A stretch of DNA of 64,000 nucleotides. Source: Macrosoma leucophasiata. Taxonomy: Eukaryota > Arthropoda > Insecta > Lepidoptera > Hedylidae. The notes beneath the pieces are model-generated. The model worked only from the letters and a program-made list of their open reading frames with translations. It was not told the DNA's origin and did not search any database. Of the stretch, positions 21,746 to 33,560 are shown piece by piece; the stretch's first letter is position 1, and the number at the start of each line of letters is the position of its first letter. A program made the translations under genes and the position numbers. The stretch spans positions 21,364,001 to 21,428,000 of the forward strand of contig JAWQUS010000025.1 of assembly GCA_036365455.1 (NCBI GenBank), written 5' to 3'.

Positions 21746-22649
21746 CTACCTCCTTGTCTTGCAGTACTGGCACATCAAAACTCTCTTGAAGGCCTGCCTG
21801 AACACCTTATTGAATATGGTATAGAATATCGGATTCACCATCGAACTGGCATATCCCAGCCACAACACAAAATCGAATACCCAATTAGCAATTCTTCGCT
21901 CACATTCCGGACATACGGCAGGCACCATGTTCAGAATAAAAAAGGGTGCCCACAATACAACAAATGTGAAAAAAACTACTCCGAGAACTTTCGTCGCTTT
22001 TTGTTCTAGACGTAGAATGCGACCGTGGCGAGAAGAGTTTCGGGATATTACACTCGAGGTTCTTGAATGATGGGTTCTTGGTGTTTGACGTTGCGGGCTA
22101 GGATTGACTGTTTGCTGAGGTGGTCGGGTGTTAATAGATCTATGGTTTCTAATGTTTCTCGAGGGAGTGGATAGAGTTGTACGGGCACCACCAAAACTCG
22201 ATCCTCGTCTGAACCTTCTTGCCTCCTCCCAAGTGACCATAGAAGATGCTCCGCGACTGGAGCGTCTGAAGAAAGGAGTAGATTGTTCTTCCTTCATATT
22301 ACCGTTACGAGGGTAACCGTTGCAGCCGTTGATGTCGCCACCTGGTACAATTATAACTTCTGTAGTCCTCCTTGGTGGAGTTGACTCAGAACCAAAGTAA
22401 GGGCAGGTGCAAGGTGGTGGAAGGAGTAGACCGTCTTCTGAACTACGAGATTTTGCGGTTAAAGTTGCTGGGGCAAGAAGACCGTCGTTACCTTCATCGT
22501 CTGATACACTTCTGGGTCTATGTAAAGGGGTGTTGGGGTCACATGTAGAGGATGGTCGTCGTTTGTCTTGGAGCATAGAAGATGGTGAACTGGATGAGAC
22601 ACTGAGAGATCCAGGAGTGAGTAGACCACCGCGCTCTGAGACGTTTGTC
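21746..22649 (-). CDS. 5-HT2B: 5-HT2-type serotonin receptor, terminal coding exon (rest of loop 3, TM6, TM7, C-tail, stop)
   Basis: Seen: acceptor aaatttacag, one base completing an Arg codon, then 300 codons and TAG. Residues 1 to about 209 are a Ser/Arg/Pro-rich intracellular loop containing many basophilic-kinase-like RxxS sites (RRSS, RRGSS, RHGR). TM6 (about 216-239) starts after EQKATKVLG and carries the toggle motif VLWAPFF, with Leu where many receptors have Cys. A short extracellular loop with CPEC follows. TM7 (about 253-277) has [11 protein letters not shown] and the NPxxY motif as NPIFY. Helix 8 ([12 protein letters not shown]) ends in MCQYCKTRR, with two cysteines that could be palmitoylated. 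The loop is far longer than in vertebrate 5-HT2 receptors, which is usual for insect orthologues. With the two upstream exons, 408 residues are covered. No stop or frameshift is seen, so the gene looks intact. Confidence 0.9.
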
Positions 22650-23294
22650 CTGTAAATTTAAATGAGGTTAGTTTGTGTCTTTATTTTAGATCTCGAGAAG
22701 AGAAATAACTACGATTTTATAATTATAAAATGTGACGGTGGTCATTTCAAACTATACAATTTTTTTTTGTTACACAGTTATTATTTTTATAATTTGGCAG
22801 ACTTTTATGTTTGTCACTGCCTACTTTAAACCTAAAACGAAATAAAATTTTACGTAACATAAGGTAAGTAACTCAAGGTCTCAAAGTTTTTGAAAGGGGA
22901 CTCATATATTTGTGAAACCAAGACAAATTTATATCGAATGCGCTCGAACAATGTCTTTATTTAAATGACAAGCCTCGTACAATAAGTACGCAATTTACAT
23001 TCGAATATCTGGTACCAGACTAAGCCTACAAATGAAATTAGGGACTGGTTAAGACGGATGTAGGCGTAGGGATATGCAAAGAGGCTTAATAACGTTGTAA
23101 CATTACATCCTTAAACCTCAATCAACGTGAATAAATGGCTGGAACAATTGTCAAACAGTACCCTTTACTAATTAAGTATTTTACATGACAACGCTTTGAA
23201 TGTATACTTTTCAACCAATATTACCTTTCAACATAAGATATTAGCTTTAATATCGATATATACCTATATTACTCTTTGTTATCAGTTTGTAAAG

Positions 23295-23512
23295 GGGAAA
23301 TGAGACATTCTACTGATGTACTTTTTACATAAGTTTATTACATTTAGTTTTATCTTAGTGATATTCTTGACTTTACATATATTTTTTTATCTTGTTTGAC
23401 ATGCATATCAATTGTTGTTCACTTTAATTTATTTTGTTTGTTTTTGACGTGTCATAAGAGGTGCCTGTCACCCTAAATGAATAAATGAGTTTCTGATTCT
23501 GATTATTTAAAT
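23295..23512 (+). repeat. LINE or SINE 3' end with TTCTGATTCTGATT tail
   Basis: Colinear with the reverse complement of 61609-61815, from gagacattctactgatgtac to gtttctgattctgatt. A shared fixed 3' end with a short tandem tail is a retrotransposon trait. Non-coding. Confidence 0.6.
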
Positions 23513-23554
23513 AAAATATTAAAATGTACAATTTAAATGTATTTAAATGTACAT

Positions 23555-23672
23555 AACACCATAGGTCTAAGGAGGGGCAACGTATCTGCTTTTTGTGTAG
23601 ATGTCTATAGGCTGCAGTCATCATTTAACATCTATGAGATCTGCATGTTTTTTTTTGGCACTTTCCTTGCAT
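23555..23672 (+). mobile_element. poly(A)-tailed SINE-like family, 3' fragment
   Basis: acataacaccataggtctaa to the poly(A)-like run at 23672, diverged. Confidence 0.55.
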
Positions 23673-24545
23673 AAAAAAAAGCTAAAAACAGCTCAACTCG
23701 ACCTATTTCAAAACTGACAACGATTATTATCCAGCTTTCTAGTGGAATTTCTCTTGCAATCGCCAATCCCACATCCTAAGTTCATTACGAGTGTTGCTCT
23801 AGTTCTCTTCAATAGCAGATTTCATACATACATACATCTCTAATTGCATATCGAAGCAGCGGTAAATCCAGGCTTAAAATTTAATGCCCGGGGAAAAATT
23901 ATTTAACAGATGTTTCGAAGAATTGCGATTTCAAATTCATTATTTTACTAAACAGGGTGTAATCGTCAAGTATGCGCAGGCGATTATTCCGTAACTATTA
24001 CAGATATCAAAAAACTTTAAACTGATAGTATTTTACCTAATGAGTAAAATGACAATAATAACTTTTAAAAAACAAAATGAGAAATATCCAAAAATTTTAC
24101 ATTTTACACTCCCATACATTTTATTTTTAGTAAGTACAAAACTTTGTATTCAAAGCATTTTATAAATTGTTTTACGGCCACGGATTCAAGTCCCTAACAG
24201 CCAATTTTCAGTATTTTTTTTTGTCTTCATTTCATATGATAATGAATATCCTCATAGAAGATGACAATGATTGGATGCGTTCATGTGGGATATGATGAGA
24301 TGGCTCCAGTAAAGTGATGGGGACTTTACTAGAAAATTTTGCAAAGTTTTGGATGCGTATTCAAAGCAGATGTTCGAAGTGACGTTCTCGTTGTGAAACA
24401 CCGGACCTCAAAAATACACAAATTAACAATTTCAAGTGCCTAAACATATATACAACTTTTAAAAATGCACACAAAATATTTTTGAGATCCAAATATAATA
24501 TAAAGAAAATAGATATTTTGGAAAGTTCTAAGAAAAAATTCCAAA

Positions 24546-24558
24546 AATACTTACTATA
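24546..24558 (+). repeat. target-site duplication, left, of the tRNA-like array
   Basis: aatacttactata, repeated exactly at 28682-28694 on the far side of the 4.1-kb array. Confidence 0.75.
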
Positions 24559-24593
24559 TTTTATTTTTAAAGAAAAATGGAAAGAAAAAATTG

Positions 24594-24667
24594 ACTTCAG
24601 GCGAGGCTCGAACTCGCGACCTACTGGGAATCTAGTCCAGCCGCTCTTCCAATTGAGCTACTGAAGC
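24594..24667 (-). ncRNA. tRNA-like sequence, first of five minus-strand array copies
   Basis: Acceptor GCTTCAG/CTGAAGT, D arm GCTC/GAGC, T arm GCGAG-TTCGAGC-CTCGC, all intact. The anticodon arm can be drawn as CTGGA/CCCAG with loop CTAGATT (one A-C mismatch; nominal anticodon AGA) or as GCTGG/CCAGT with a nine-base loop. Sister copies: 24901-24974, 25208-25281, 25515-25588, 25822-25895. No CCA is encoded, as normal in animals. Confidence 0.65.
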
Positions 24668-26075
24668 CCTGCCCGATTTGTCAAATTTTTCCTTCACATC
24701 TATTGCATTGCTTTATGGTAGCAGTAGCGCCATCTATTACCAACTATGCTAGTTAGGCAACCGATATAATAGACTTTTCAGTTTATTGAATATCGTAAAG
24801 AAGTCGCTTTTACCCTTAATAATTGTTTTATATTATTTCGCATTAACACATGCTTGTGAAATATATTTTATTTTTAAAGAAAAATGGAAAGAAAAAATTG
24901 ACTTCAGGCGAGGCTCGAACTCGCGACCTACTGGGAATCTAGTCCAGCCGCTCTTCCAATTGAGCTACTGAAGCCCTGCCCGATTTGTCAAATTTTTCCT
25001 TCACATCTATTGCATTGCTTTATGGTAGCAGTAGCGCCATCTATTACCAACTATGCTAGTTAGGCAACCGATATAATAGACTTTTCAGTTTATTGAATAT
25101 CGTAAAGAAGTCGCTTTTACCCTTAATAATTGTTTTATATTATTTCGCATTAACACATGCTTGTGAAATATATTTTATTTTTAAAGAAAAATGGAAAGAA
25201 AAAATTGACTTCAGGCGAGGCTCGAACTCGCGACCTACTGGGAATCTAGTCCAGCCGCTCTTCCAATTGAGCTACTGAAGCCCTGCCCGATTTGTCAAAT
25301 TTTTCCTTCACATCTATTGCATTGCTTTATGGTAGCAGTAGCGCCATCTATTACCAACTATGCTAGTTAGGCAACCGATATAATAGACTTTTCAGTTTAT
25401 TGAATATCGTAAAGAAGTCGCTTTTACCCTTAATAATTGTTTTATATTATTTCGCATTAACACATGCTTGTGAAATATATTTTATTTTTAAAGAAAAATG
25501 GAAAGAAAAAATTGACTTCAGGCGAGGCTCGAACTCGCGACCTACTGGGAATCTAGTCCAGCCGCTCTTCCAATTGAGCTACTGAAGCCCTGCCCGATTT
25601 GTCAAATTTTTCCTTCACATCTATTGCATTGCTTTATGGTAGCAGTAGCGCCATCTATTACCAACTATGCTAGTTAGGCAACCGATATAATAGACTTTTC
25701 AGTTTATTGAATATCGTAAAGAAGTCGCTTTTACCCTTAATAATTGTTTTATATTATTTCGCATTAACACATGCTTGTGAAATATATTTTATTTTTAAAG
25801 AAAAATGGAAAGAAAAAATTGACTTCAGGCGAGGCTCGAACTCGCGACCTACTGGGAATCTAGTCCAGCCGCTCTTCCAATTGAGCTACTGAAGCCCTGC
25901 CCGATTTGTCAAATTTTTCCTTCACAAGGGTAAAAGCGACTTCTTTACGATATTCAATAAACTGAAAAGTCTATTATATCGGTTGCCTAACTAGCATAGT
26001 TGGTAATAGATGGCGCTACTGCTACCATAAAGCAATGCAATAGATGTGAAGGAAAAATTTGACAAATCGGGCAGG

Positions 26076-26149
26076 GCTTCAGTAGCTCAATTGGAAGAGC
26101 GGCTGGACTAGATTCCCAGTAGGTCGCGAGTTCGAGCCTCGCCTGAAGT
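26076..26149 (+). ncRNA. tRNA-like sequence, first of nine plus-strand array copies
   Basis: Identical to the minus-strand array copies. Sister copies: 26383-26456, 26690-26763, 26997-27070, 27304-27377, 27611-27684, 27918-27991, 28225-28298, 28532-28605. All share the array-specific base in the T loop (TTCGAGC, against TTCGAGT in the complete dispersed copies at 3614, 3909, 4216 and 9739; the copy at 44907 is deleted there). A T-run of six (caattttttc) starts two bases after the tRNA-like sequence and would act as a Pol III terminator. Confidence 0.65.
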
Positions 26150-28681
26150 CAATTTTTTCTTTCCATTTTTCTTTAAAAATAAAATATATTTCACAAGCAT
26201 GTGTTAATGCGAAATAATATAAAACAATTATTAAGGGTAAAAGCGACTTCTTTACGATATTCAATAAACTGAAAAGTCTATTATATCGGTTGCCTAACTA
26301 GCATAGTTGGTAATAGATGGCGCTACTGCTACCATAAAGCAATGCAATAGATGTGAAGGAAAAATTTGACAAATCGGGCAGGGCTTCAGTAGCTCAATTG
26401 GAAGAGCGGCTGGACTAGATTCCCAGTAGGTCGCGAGTTCGAGCCTCGCCTGAAGTCAATTTTTTCTTTCCATTTTTCTTTAAAAATAAAATATATTTCA
26501 CAAGCATGTGTTAATGCGAAATAATATAAAACAATTATTAAGGGTAAAAGCGACTTCTTTACGATATTCAATAAACTGAAAAGTCTATTATATCGGTTGC
26601 CTAACTAGCATAGTTGGTAATAGATGGCGCTACTGCTACCATAAAGCAATGCAATAGATGTGAAGGAAAAATTTGACAAATCGGGCAGGGCTTCAGTAGC
26701 TCAATTGGAAGAGCGGCTGGACTAGATTCCCAGTAGGTCGCGAGTTCGAGCCTCGCCTGAAGTCAATTTTTTCTTTCCATTTTTCTTTAAAAATAAAATA
26801 TATTTCACAAGCATGTGTTAATGCGAAATAATATAAAACAATTATTAAGGGTAAAAGCGACTTCTTTACGATATTCAATAAACTGAAAAGTCTATTATAT
26901 CGGTTGCCTAACTAGCATAGTTGGTAATAGATGGCGCTACTGCTACCATAAAGCAATGCAATAGATGTGAAGGAAAAATTTGACAAATCGGGCAGGGCTT
27001 CAGTAGCTCAATTGGAAGAGCGGCTGGACTAGATTCCCAGTAGGTCGCGAGTTCGAGCCTCGCCTGAAGTCAATTTTTTCTTTCCATTTTTCTTTAAAAA
27101 TAAAATATATTTCACAAGCATGTGTTAATGCGAAATAATATAAAACAATTATTAAGGGTAAAAGCGACTTCTTTACGATATTCAATAAACTGAAAAGTCT
27201 ATTATATCGGTTGCCTAACTAGCATAGTTGGTAATAGATGGCGCTACTGCTACCATAAAGCAATGCAATAGATGTGAAGGAAAAATTTGACAAATCGGGC
27301 AGGGCTTCAGTAGCTCAATTGGAAGAGCGGCTGGACTAGATTCCCAGTAGGTCGCGAGTTCGAGCCTCGCCTGAAGTCAATTTTTTCTTTCCATTTTTCT
27401 TTAAAAATAAAATATATTTCACAAGCATGTGTTAATGCGAAATAATATAAAACAATTATTAAGGGTAAAAGCGACTTCTTTACGATATTCAATAAACTGA
27501 AAAGTCTATTATATCGGTTGCCTAACTAGCATAGTTGGTAATAGATGGCGCTACTGCTACCATAAAGCAATGCAATAGATGTGAAGGAAAAATTTGACAA
27601 ATCGGGCAGGGCTTCAGTAGCTCAATTGGAAGAGCGGCTGGACTAGATTCCCAGTAGGTCGCGAGTTCGAGCCTCGCCTGAAGTCAATTTTTTCTTTCCA
27701 TTTTTCTTTAAAAATAAAATATATTTCACAAGCATGTGTTAATGCGAAATAATATAAAACAATTATTAAGGGTATAAGCGACTTCTTTACGATATTCAAT
27801 AAACTGAAAAGTCTATTATATCGGTTGCCTAACTAGCATAGTTGGTAATAGATGGCGCTACTGCTACCATAAAGCAATGCAATAGATGTGAAGGAAAAAT
27901 TTGACAAATCGGGCAGGGCTTCAGTAGCTCAATTGGAAGAGCGGCTGGACTAGATTCCCAGTAGGTCGCGAGTTCGAGCCTCGCCTGAAGTCAATTTTTT
28001 CTTTCCATTTTTCTTTAAAAATAAAATATATTTCACAAGCATGTGTTAATGCGAAATAATATAAAACAATTATTAAGGGTAAAAGCGACTTCTTTACGAT
28101 ATTCAATAAACTGAAAAGTCTATTATATCGGTTGCCTAACTAGCATAGTTGGTAATAGATGGCGCTACTGCTACCATAAAGCAATGCAATAGATGTGAAG
28201 GAAAAATTTGACAAATCGGGCAGGGCTTCAGTAGCTCAATTGGAAGAGCGGCTGGACTAGATTCCCAGTAGGTCGCGAGTTCGAGCCTCGCCTGAAGTCA
28301 ATTTTTTCTTTCCATTTTTCTTTAAAAATAAAATATATTTCACAAGCATGTGTTAATGCGAAATAATATAAAACAATTATTAAGGGTAAAAGCGACTTCT
28401 TTACGATATTCAATAAACTGAAAAGTCTATTATATCGGTTGCCTAACTAGCATAGTTGGTAATAGATGGCGCTACTGCTACCATAAAGCAATGCAATAGA
28501 TGTGAAGGAAAAATTTGACAAATCGGGCAGGGCTTCAGTAGCTCAATTGGAAGAGCGGCTGGACTAGATTCCCAGTAGGTCGCGAGTTCGAGCCTCGCCT
28601 GAAGTCAATTTTTTCTTTCCATTTTTCTTTAAAAATAAAATATATTTCACAAGCATGTGTTAATGCGAAATAATATAAAAC

Positions 28682-28694
28682 AATACTTACTATA
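28682..28694 (+). repeat. target-site duplication, right, of the tRNA-like array
   Basis: aatacttactata; see 24546-24558. Confidence 0.75.
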
Positions 28695-31230
28695 CTTACT
28701 TAGAGATTATATGTACTTCCATTGCTATGAATTATTTCATAAATGTTAAAACATTTAACAATACCAACACAAATATGACCTTGAAACATAAATAACACAT
28801 AAACAGACAAGGACCCTATTCAAAATTTAATAGTGTTAACACAAAGACATTAGAAGAAATAGATCGACTATACAAACTCTTACTATGAAATTTAGTTCAA
28901 AACACCAATAACGGCCTAAGCAATCTTTTTCACTGTATAGTCTTAGTAGGTTTATCTCCATTGGAAATATGTTTAAACGCAAAAGTATTATTATTGCTTA
29001 ATCTATTAAAAGTTGGGAGCAGTAAACAATTACATTTACTCGAGATATATGTTTATTTCACATTTTAGCGTTTAGGTGGACTTGAATTTAGTTAGGCCAT
29101 CCATACGATCAAATGTGTTACCAAATTAATTAATGGCCGTTCTTGCTCGCAAAGACTTTAAATCTCCCTCAACCACTATAAATAGTGGGCGAAATCGTGT
29201 CGAAACAAAGACCAATCAGGAGCTTTTGTTATCACGCCATATAACGGCCCGAACACTGAACAAACATTTTTTGCTGCGTGGGCAGACGACACCTACGCTG
29301 AATGAAACGCTGAGCATACGTACCACAGAAACGTACGTTCCACGAAATAACAAGAAAATAGAAACGGCATATTGCTAAAAGTCATCTGGAAGGCATATCG
29401 CATGTTTGTATAAGCATTACTAAACACACGCTTAATATCGTACTCAAGTTAACAGAGGAAATTAAATTATTGAGAAATATTAAGTCGTAAAGGTCCATGC
29501 ATGCATTCGTGTAGGTTCAAAATATATTCTATTGTTTTGCTTACCGGCATCAAATCTTATATTTGTGTATATGACAACATTTGACAGATCACTGAAATGG
29601 GTGTCGAAGGCTGTCGAAGCGACACCAATTTTTTAACGACAATTTCACGCACTCGTAGCACTTCTATGCCCTTATTATTTATATTTCTGTGGTGCATAAA
29701 GTCGGTTTATTTCCTATGTCTTTGCGTTCAAATATGCCAATTGAGAATACCCTCGGAATGACGATTTGGTTGCAGCGGAAGCTTCAAGGCCGCGTGACAG
29801 GCGCAACATCTCCGCTCCAAAGTGGTGCAGTGCGCTCATGGCTGACGGAGCAGGCTCACTGTGCAACAACACATATATTGACAACACAACATGGAACACA
29901 CATTCGACAAGCAAGCATATGCACATGGAACATTGTAATGGTGTGTAACATTCTGCGATTCAATTTCGGAACAATTCAATTTTGTTTCATGCGTTTATAT
30001 GATAGCGTGTGTCAATGAACAAGACAAAATATTCAGATTCGTTACTGAATAGCAGTAAGAGAAAATGGTTCGGGGTCTGACCAGAACACATTGTGACTTA
30101 TATTCTCCTTGTGTTCCTTGCCTGTGTACTTTGCCACGAAGGCAATATAAACTAAAGAAATAGTACTGGACATAAGTCAAAATGTGTTTTGATATTCTTA
30201 ACATTAAATGTCTTATTAATATATCGGATAAGAATCTATTATATCAACAAAACAGGCCTAAAGTCAATTTGTGCTTACCTTCATCAGTGATAATTTTAAT
30301 GCTCCTCAATTTTTTTAAGTAAATTGAGCAAATCGTGCGTCTATTTCGTAAAAGGTCTTAAAAAAAAATAAACATAATATTTATTAAGCTATAAGAATAA
30401 TACGTCTATTTCGTGCGTTTAAAAAAAATGTTTAACAATAATAATTAATTATATAAAATAATAAAAAAAAGGCAGATGTTGCATTAAAAAAATGCCAGTA
30501 TAGTAAAAAAGCAACCTATATTGTTAGGTATTGCAGTTAAAAATACACTTCATATAACATATAAAGTGTACCATTTTCTCCCATGTTATATCGTATAAAT
30601 TTATGTGTCTATCTTTATTTACGGTCAGTTTTTCGTTTCAAATAACAACAATGCTAAAAGTTTTAACTTCAAAAGACTATTACAAACAATTACGTTGACC
30701 ACGTGGGTATGAACCTTAACCTTCTATTTGAGAAATCCTGTAATTGAAAAAATAATTAATATTTTTACCGTTGTTATGGAAAAAGCTACATATTTTAACA
30801 AGCACGCGTAACAAAATATTATACACATTGTTGACAACACAATCATAATGAAAGCGAAAGAGTCGAATATTGTTCAAAAATAAAATAATGAGCATTTTTT
30901 TATCACGTCGGTCACGCACATATAAGAATAGAAACAAAAATACAAGTACTAGTTCAGTATGGTGGCGATGTTTCGTTGCAAATGAATTCAAACTTTATTC
31001 ATCGCCATAGGCATCCCACTGCAGAATCTATTCGATCATCCAGATATGCTGCAAACTTAATTTTTACACATATTTATAATCTAGAGAATATATCCACTAG
31101 GTTGCCTATAATTTTTTTTGCGATTTTTTTTATCCTGGTTTTTTTAAATTCTGTTTCACGGAAATATGTATAAGGACCGAAAAATTATAGCTGCCGTTGC
31201 GCACTTGGCCGCCCCTACATATTTTCGGCC

Positions 31231-31490
31231 GCTAACAAGCATGCAGTTCACATTGGTGTTAAGTGATGACTGCAGCCTATAGATACCCACACAGAGACCA
31301 AGGTTAAAATGCCGATGCGTTACCACTCCTGAGGCCTAAGGTGTTATGCCTCTGTGGCGGAAATTACAGGGCCGTACATTACCACCTGACCGGAACACGA
31401 TAGTGCTGAACACTACCATTTAGCGGCAAGTATATTAGGTAATACGGTGGTGCCTACGCCCGCGAACTCCGTCACTAGAACTCTACCACC
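31231..31490 (-). mobile_element. poly(A)-tailed SINE-like family, nearly full copy
   Basis: Minus strand, from the head ggtggtagagttctagtgac (31490) to gaactgcatgcttgtt (31231). No poly(A) remains. Confidence 0.7.
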
Positions 31491-31744
31491 AGTAAGTGAG
31501 AGTAAAGTGTGCCAAGTATGTACTTTACATTTTGCCAGTTTTGCAAATTGAACAAAAGCAACTAGCTACTGAACAATCCAACGTTGCCTTGAATTATAAT
31601 TCAGAGCGTTATCTATACGTGTTAAATTATCATCATAATAACTTTACTGGTGGTAGAGGTGGTGTATCAAAAGCGTAGACACCACATAATCTAATTCTTT
31701 TTTTGTTATTTCGTTAAGCACTACCTTGTAGGTATGGGTCAGAT

Positions 31745-32550
31745 AATAAATCATCATCTTTCAGCCACAAGACGTCCACTTCTAAACAAAGGCCTCTCCC
31801 AAAGAATGCCACAACGAACGGTCCTGTGCCGCCCTCATCCAGCGATTGCTTTCGATCTTCACCAGGTCGTCGGTCTCCCTCGTGGGGGGCCTGCCTACGC
31901 TTCGTCTTCTGGTACGCGGTCGCCACTCCAGAACTCTTCTGCCCCAACGGCCGTCAGTTCTGCGAGCTATGTGCCCTGCCCACTGCCACTTCAGTTTCGC
32001 TATTCGGTGGGCTATGTCGGTTACTTTGGTTCTCATGCGGATCTCCTCATTTCTGATTCGATCTCGCAGAGAAACTCCGCATAGCCTTCTCCATTGCTAC
32101 CTGAGTGACCTTCAGCTTCCTTATGAGGCCCATAATGAGCGACCACGTTTCGGTTCCGTATGTCATCACTGGCAACACACACAGGTCAAGGACCTTCTTC
32201 TTCAGACACTGCGGTAAATTGGACGAGAAGATATAACGCAGCTTCCCGAACACTGCCCATCCGATTTGGATTCTGCGATTGACCTCTTTCTCGAAGTTGG
32301 ACCTACCTAACTGGGCCGTTTGTCCCAGGTATACGTAATTGTCAACAACTTCGAGTATAGTACCCTCGACCATAACAGGAGTGGGCGTAACGAGTTTAAG
32401 GCCCAGTCGTAGGGAGGCCGTACCGAGGCCATTGAGCATTGTGCCAAGGTCTTCCAGGGTCTCAACCATGACTACGATATCATCCGCAAATCGGATCTGG
32501 GAGATGTACTCGCCGTTAATGTTGATGAATAAATCATAGGCACAGTCAAA
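31745..32550 (-). pseudogene. non-LTR retrotransposon (RTE-like) 3' part with reverse transcriptase motif C, frameshifted
   Basis: Minus strand. The 5' cut is near 32550. The catalytic box is RFADDIVVM (near 32495), followed by MVETLEDLGTML, the VDNYVYLGQT thumb-side block, KEVNRRIQIGWAVFGKLR, and VLPVMTYGTETWSL. The frame then shifts near 32080 and continues as VSLRDRIRNEEIRMRTKVTD, the LKWQWAGHIARR block and GRPPTR, ending near 31750. The 3' end carries the ccacttctaaacaaaggcct block common to lepidopteran LINEs. Truncation, at least one frameshift and a premature stop mean it is dead. It is a different lineage from 1876-2550. Confidence 0.85.
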
Positions 32551-33261
32551 TCAGCGTGGGTCTTCCTATAACCATTAATACAAACTGCGTCTACTTACTA
32601 CTTGGCTGCCACTTATATAATGAAAATTATTTTTTGCTTGTGTTCAAATCTTACTTAACTAACTTTTCAGCGAATCTTGTCACAAATGATGATGAAGAAC
32701 CGCTTCAACTAACATAGAAGTGATTGTTTCTCTAAACGTTGGAATAATTGATATATTATTGACATTTAGAGACCACAAAGCGGCCTCAGTCTACATGCAA
32801 TTACATAATAGGTCGATGTTTTCATGTTAATTGGAACGTAACCTTTTCTCATTAGGGGTGGTGAATCAAAAATTTGCTGTATTGATTGCAAATAAACCTT
32901 TATGCCTAGTTTATACAGTGTTAATGTCAAGTTAGTGACTAGTAGATAGTTACTCGCCTTCCGAACAATAGTAGATATGATAGTCTTAATAATGTATTGA
33001 CAAAGAATGTGTCATATTCTATCTTGTCCATTTATAAAAGAAAATGGAACAATCTGTTAATACATATTCTCATTTTAACAATTTTTGGACGATTATTTAT
33101 TTTATTTTTAGGTTTCCTTTGACATATCAATCAATTCATCAATTGTTATTCACCAAAATTCTATTATTTTGCTATTTTTTTTAGTTCGTTGAAAACAATT
33201 GTCTTTTCTCATTTATTTTTATAATATGCCATTAATCTGCCCGGGAATATATAACTACAAG

Positions 33262-33560
33262 CGATTTTGGAATTCACGTGCGCGGGATGCTAGGCTGTAG
33301 CAGAAAATATGTAATAATACTACGTATACGTATAATAATTCGACGTCCCGCCCGATTTCCCCGCCTTAACCAACCTCCTCCTCTTGTATGGGCAACGTTT
33401 GGTATTTTCTACGCGCTACGCACACAGGTACACCTGTAAATATACGTCACTGATTGATGTCTGTGTAATAGAGACCAAAATTAAGCGTTTGTATGGAATT
33501 TTGGCAGTGTCCGCTGCGTGGCTGTAGTAAAGCGAGAACGAACGCCCAGTGGACCCCTTC
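33262..33560 (+). repeat. dispersed repeat (TCGACGTCCCGCCCGATT family), copy 1
   Basis: Colinear with 58945-59215: shared aatactacgtata, cgacgtcccgcccgatttcc, acctcctc, gtttggtatt and taagcgtttgtatggaattt blocks. Non-coding; class unknown. Confidence 0.6.

Larger units (their letters stand above)
24559..28681. mobile_element. inverted tandem array of 307-bp tRNA-like units (5 minus + 9 plus)
   Basis: Left arm 24559-25926: five tRNA-like sequences on the minus strand, starting at 24594, 24901, 25208, 25515 and 25822, each exactly 307 bases apart. Right arm 25927-28681: nine on the plus strand, starting at 26076, 26383, 26690, 26997, 27304, 27611, 27918, 28225 and 28532, again 307 apart. The orientation switches at ttccttcac|aagggtaaaagcg. 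Units look identical by eye except for single changes such as the T at about 27775. Unit layout: tRNA-like sequence, tail (ttttttctttcc, ctttaaaaat), a block with cacaagcatgtgttaatgcg, one with tcggttgcctaactagcata, one with agatggcgctactgctacc, then gggcagg before the next tRNA. The 61-residue open frame in every unit is antisense to the tRNA and is not a protein gene. The 13-base duplication at both outer ends argues that the precursor inserted as one event. Confidence 0.88.

Noticed and set aside
22128..22655. Plus-strand open frames opposite the terminal receptor exon
   Set aside because: Antisense shadows of a GC-rich coding exon; the minus strand has receptor motifs and correct splice sites.
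24786..28413. Repeated 61-residue open frame (MNIVKKSLLPLIIVLYYFAL...) in every 307-bp unit, looking like a conserved small membrane protein family
   Set aside because: Half of it is the reverse complement of the tRNA-like sequence, and the units are identical in DNA, so frame conservation carries no evidence of selection. The dispersed copies break the frame freely.
26076..28605. Cluster of functional tRNA genes
   Set aside because: The anticodon arm has two extra bases or a mismatch, the units carry target duplications as mobile elements, and diverged solitary copies exist. Kept as tRNA-like only.
24559..28681. CRISPR-like regular array
   Set aside because: Repeat and spacer together are the same in every unit, there are no unique spacers, and the context is an animal intron.
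24546..28694. The palindromic array as a long-read hairpin artefact
   Set aside because: An unsplit hairpin read would mirror the flanking unique DNA, but the flanks differ beyond the 13-base duplication, and two other insertions have the same inverted design. Not fully excluded without reads.
31782..32217. Four overlapping plus-strand frames opposite the RTE-like fragment
   Set aside because: The minus strand carries the recognisable reverse transcriptase text; the plus-strand frames are shadows.
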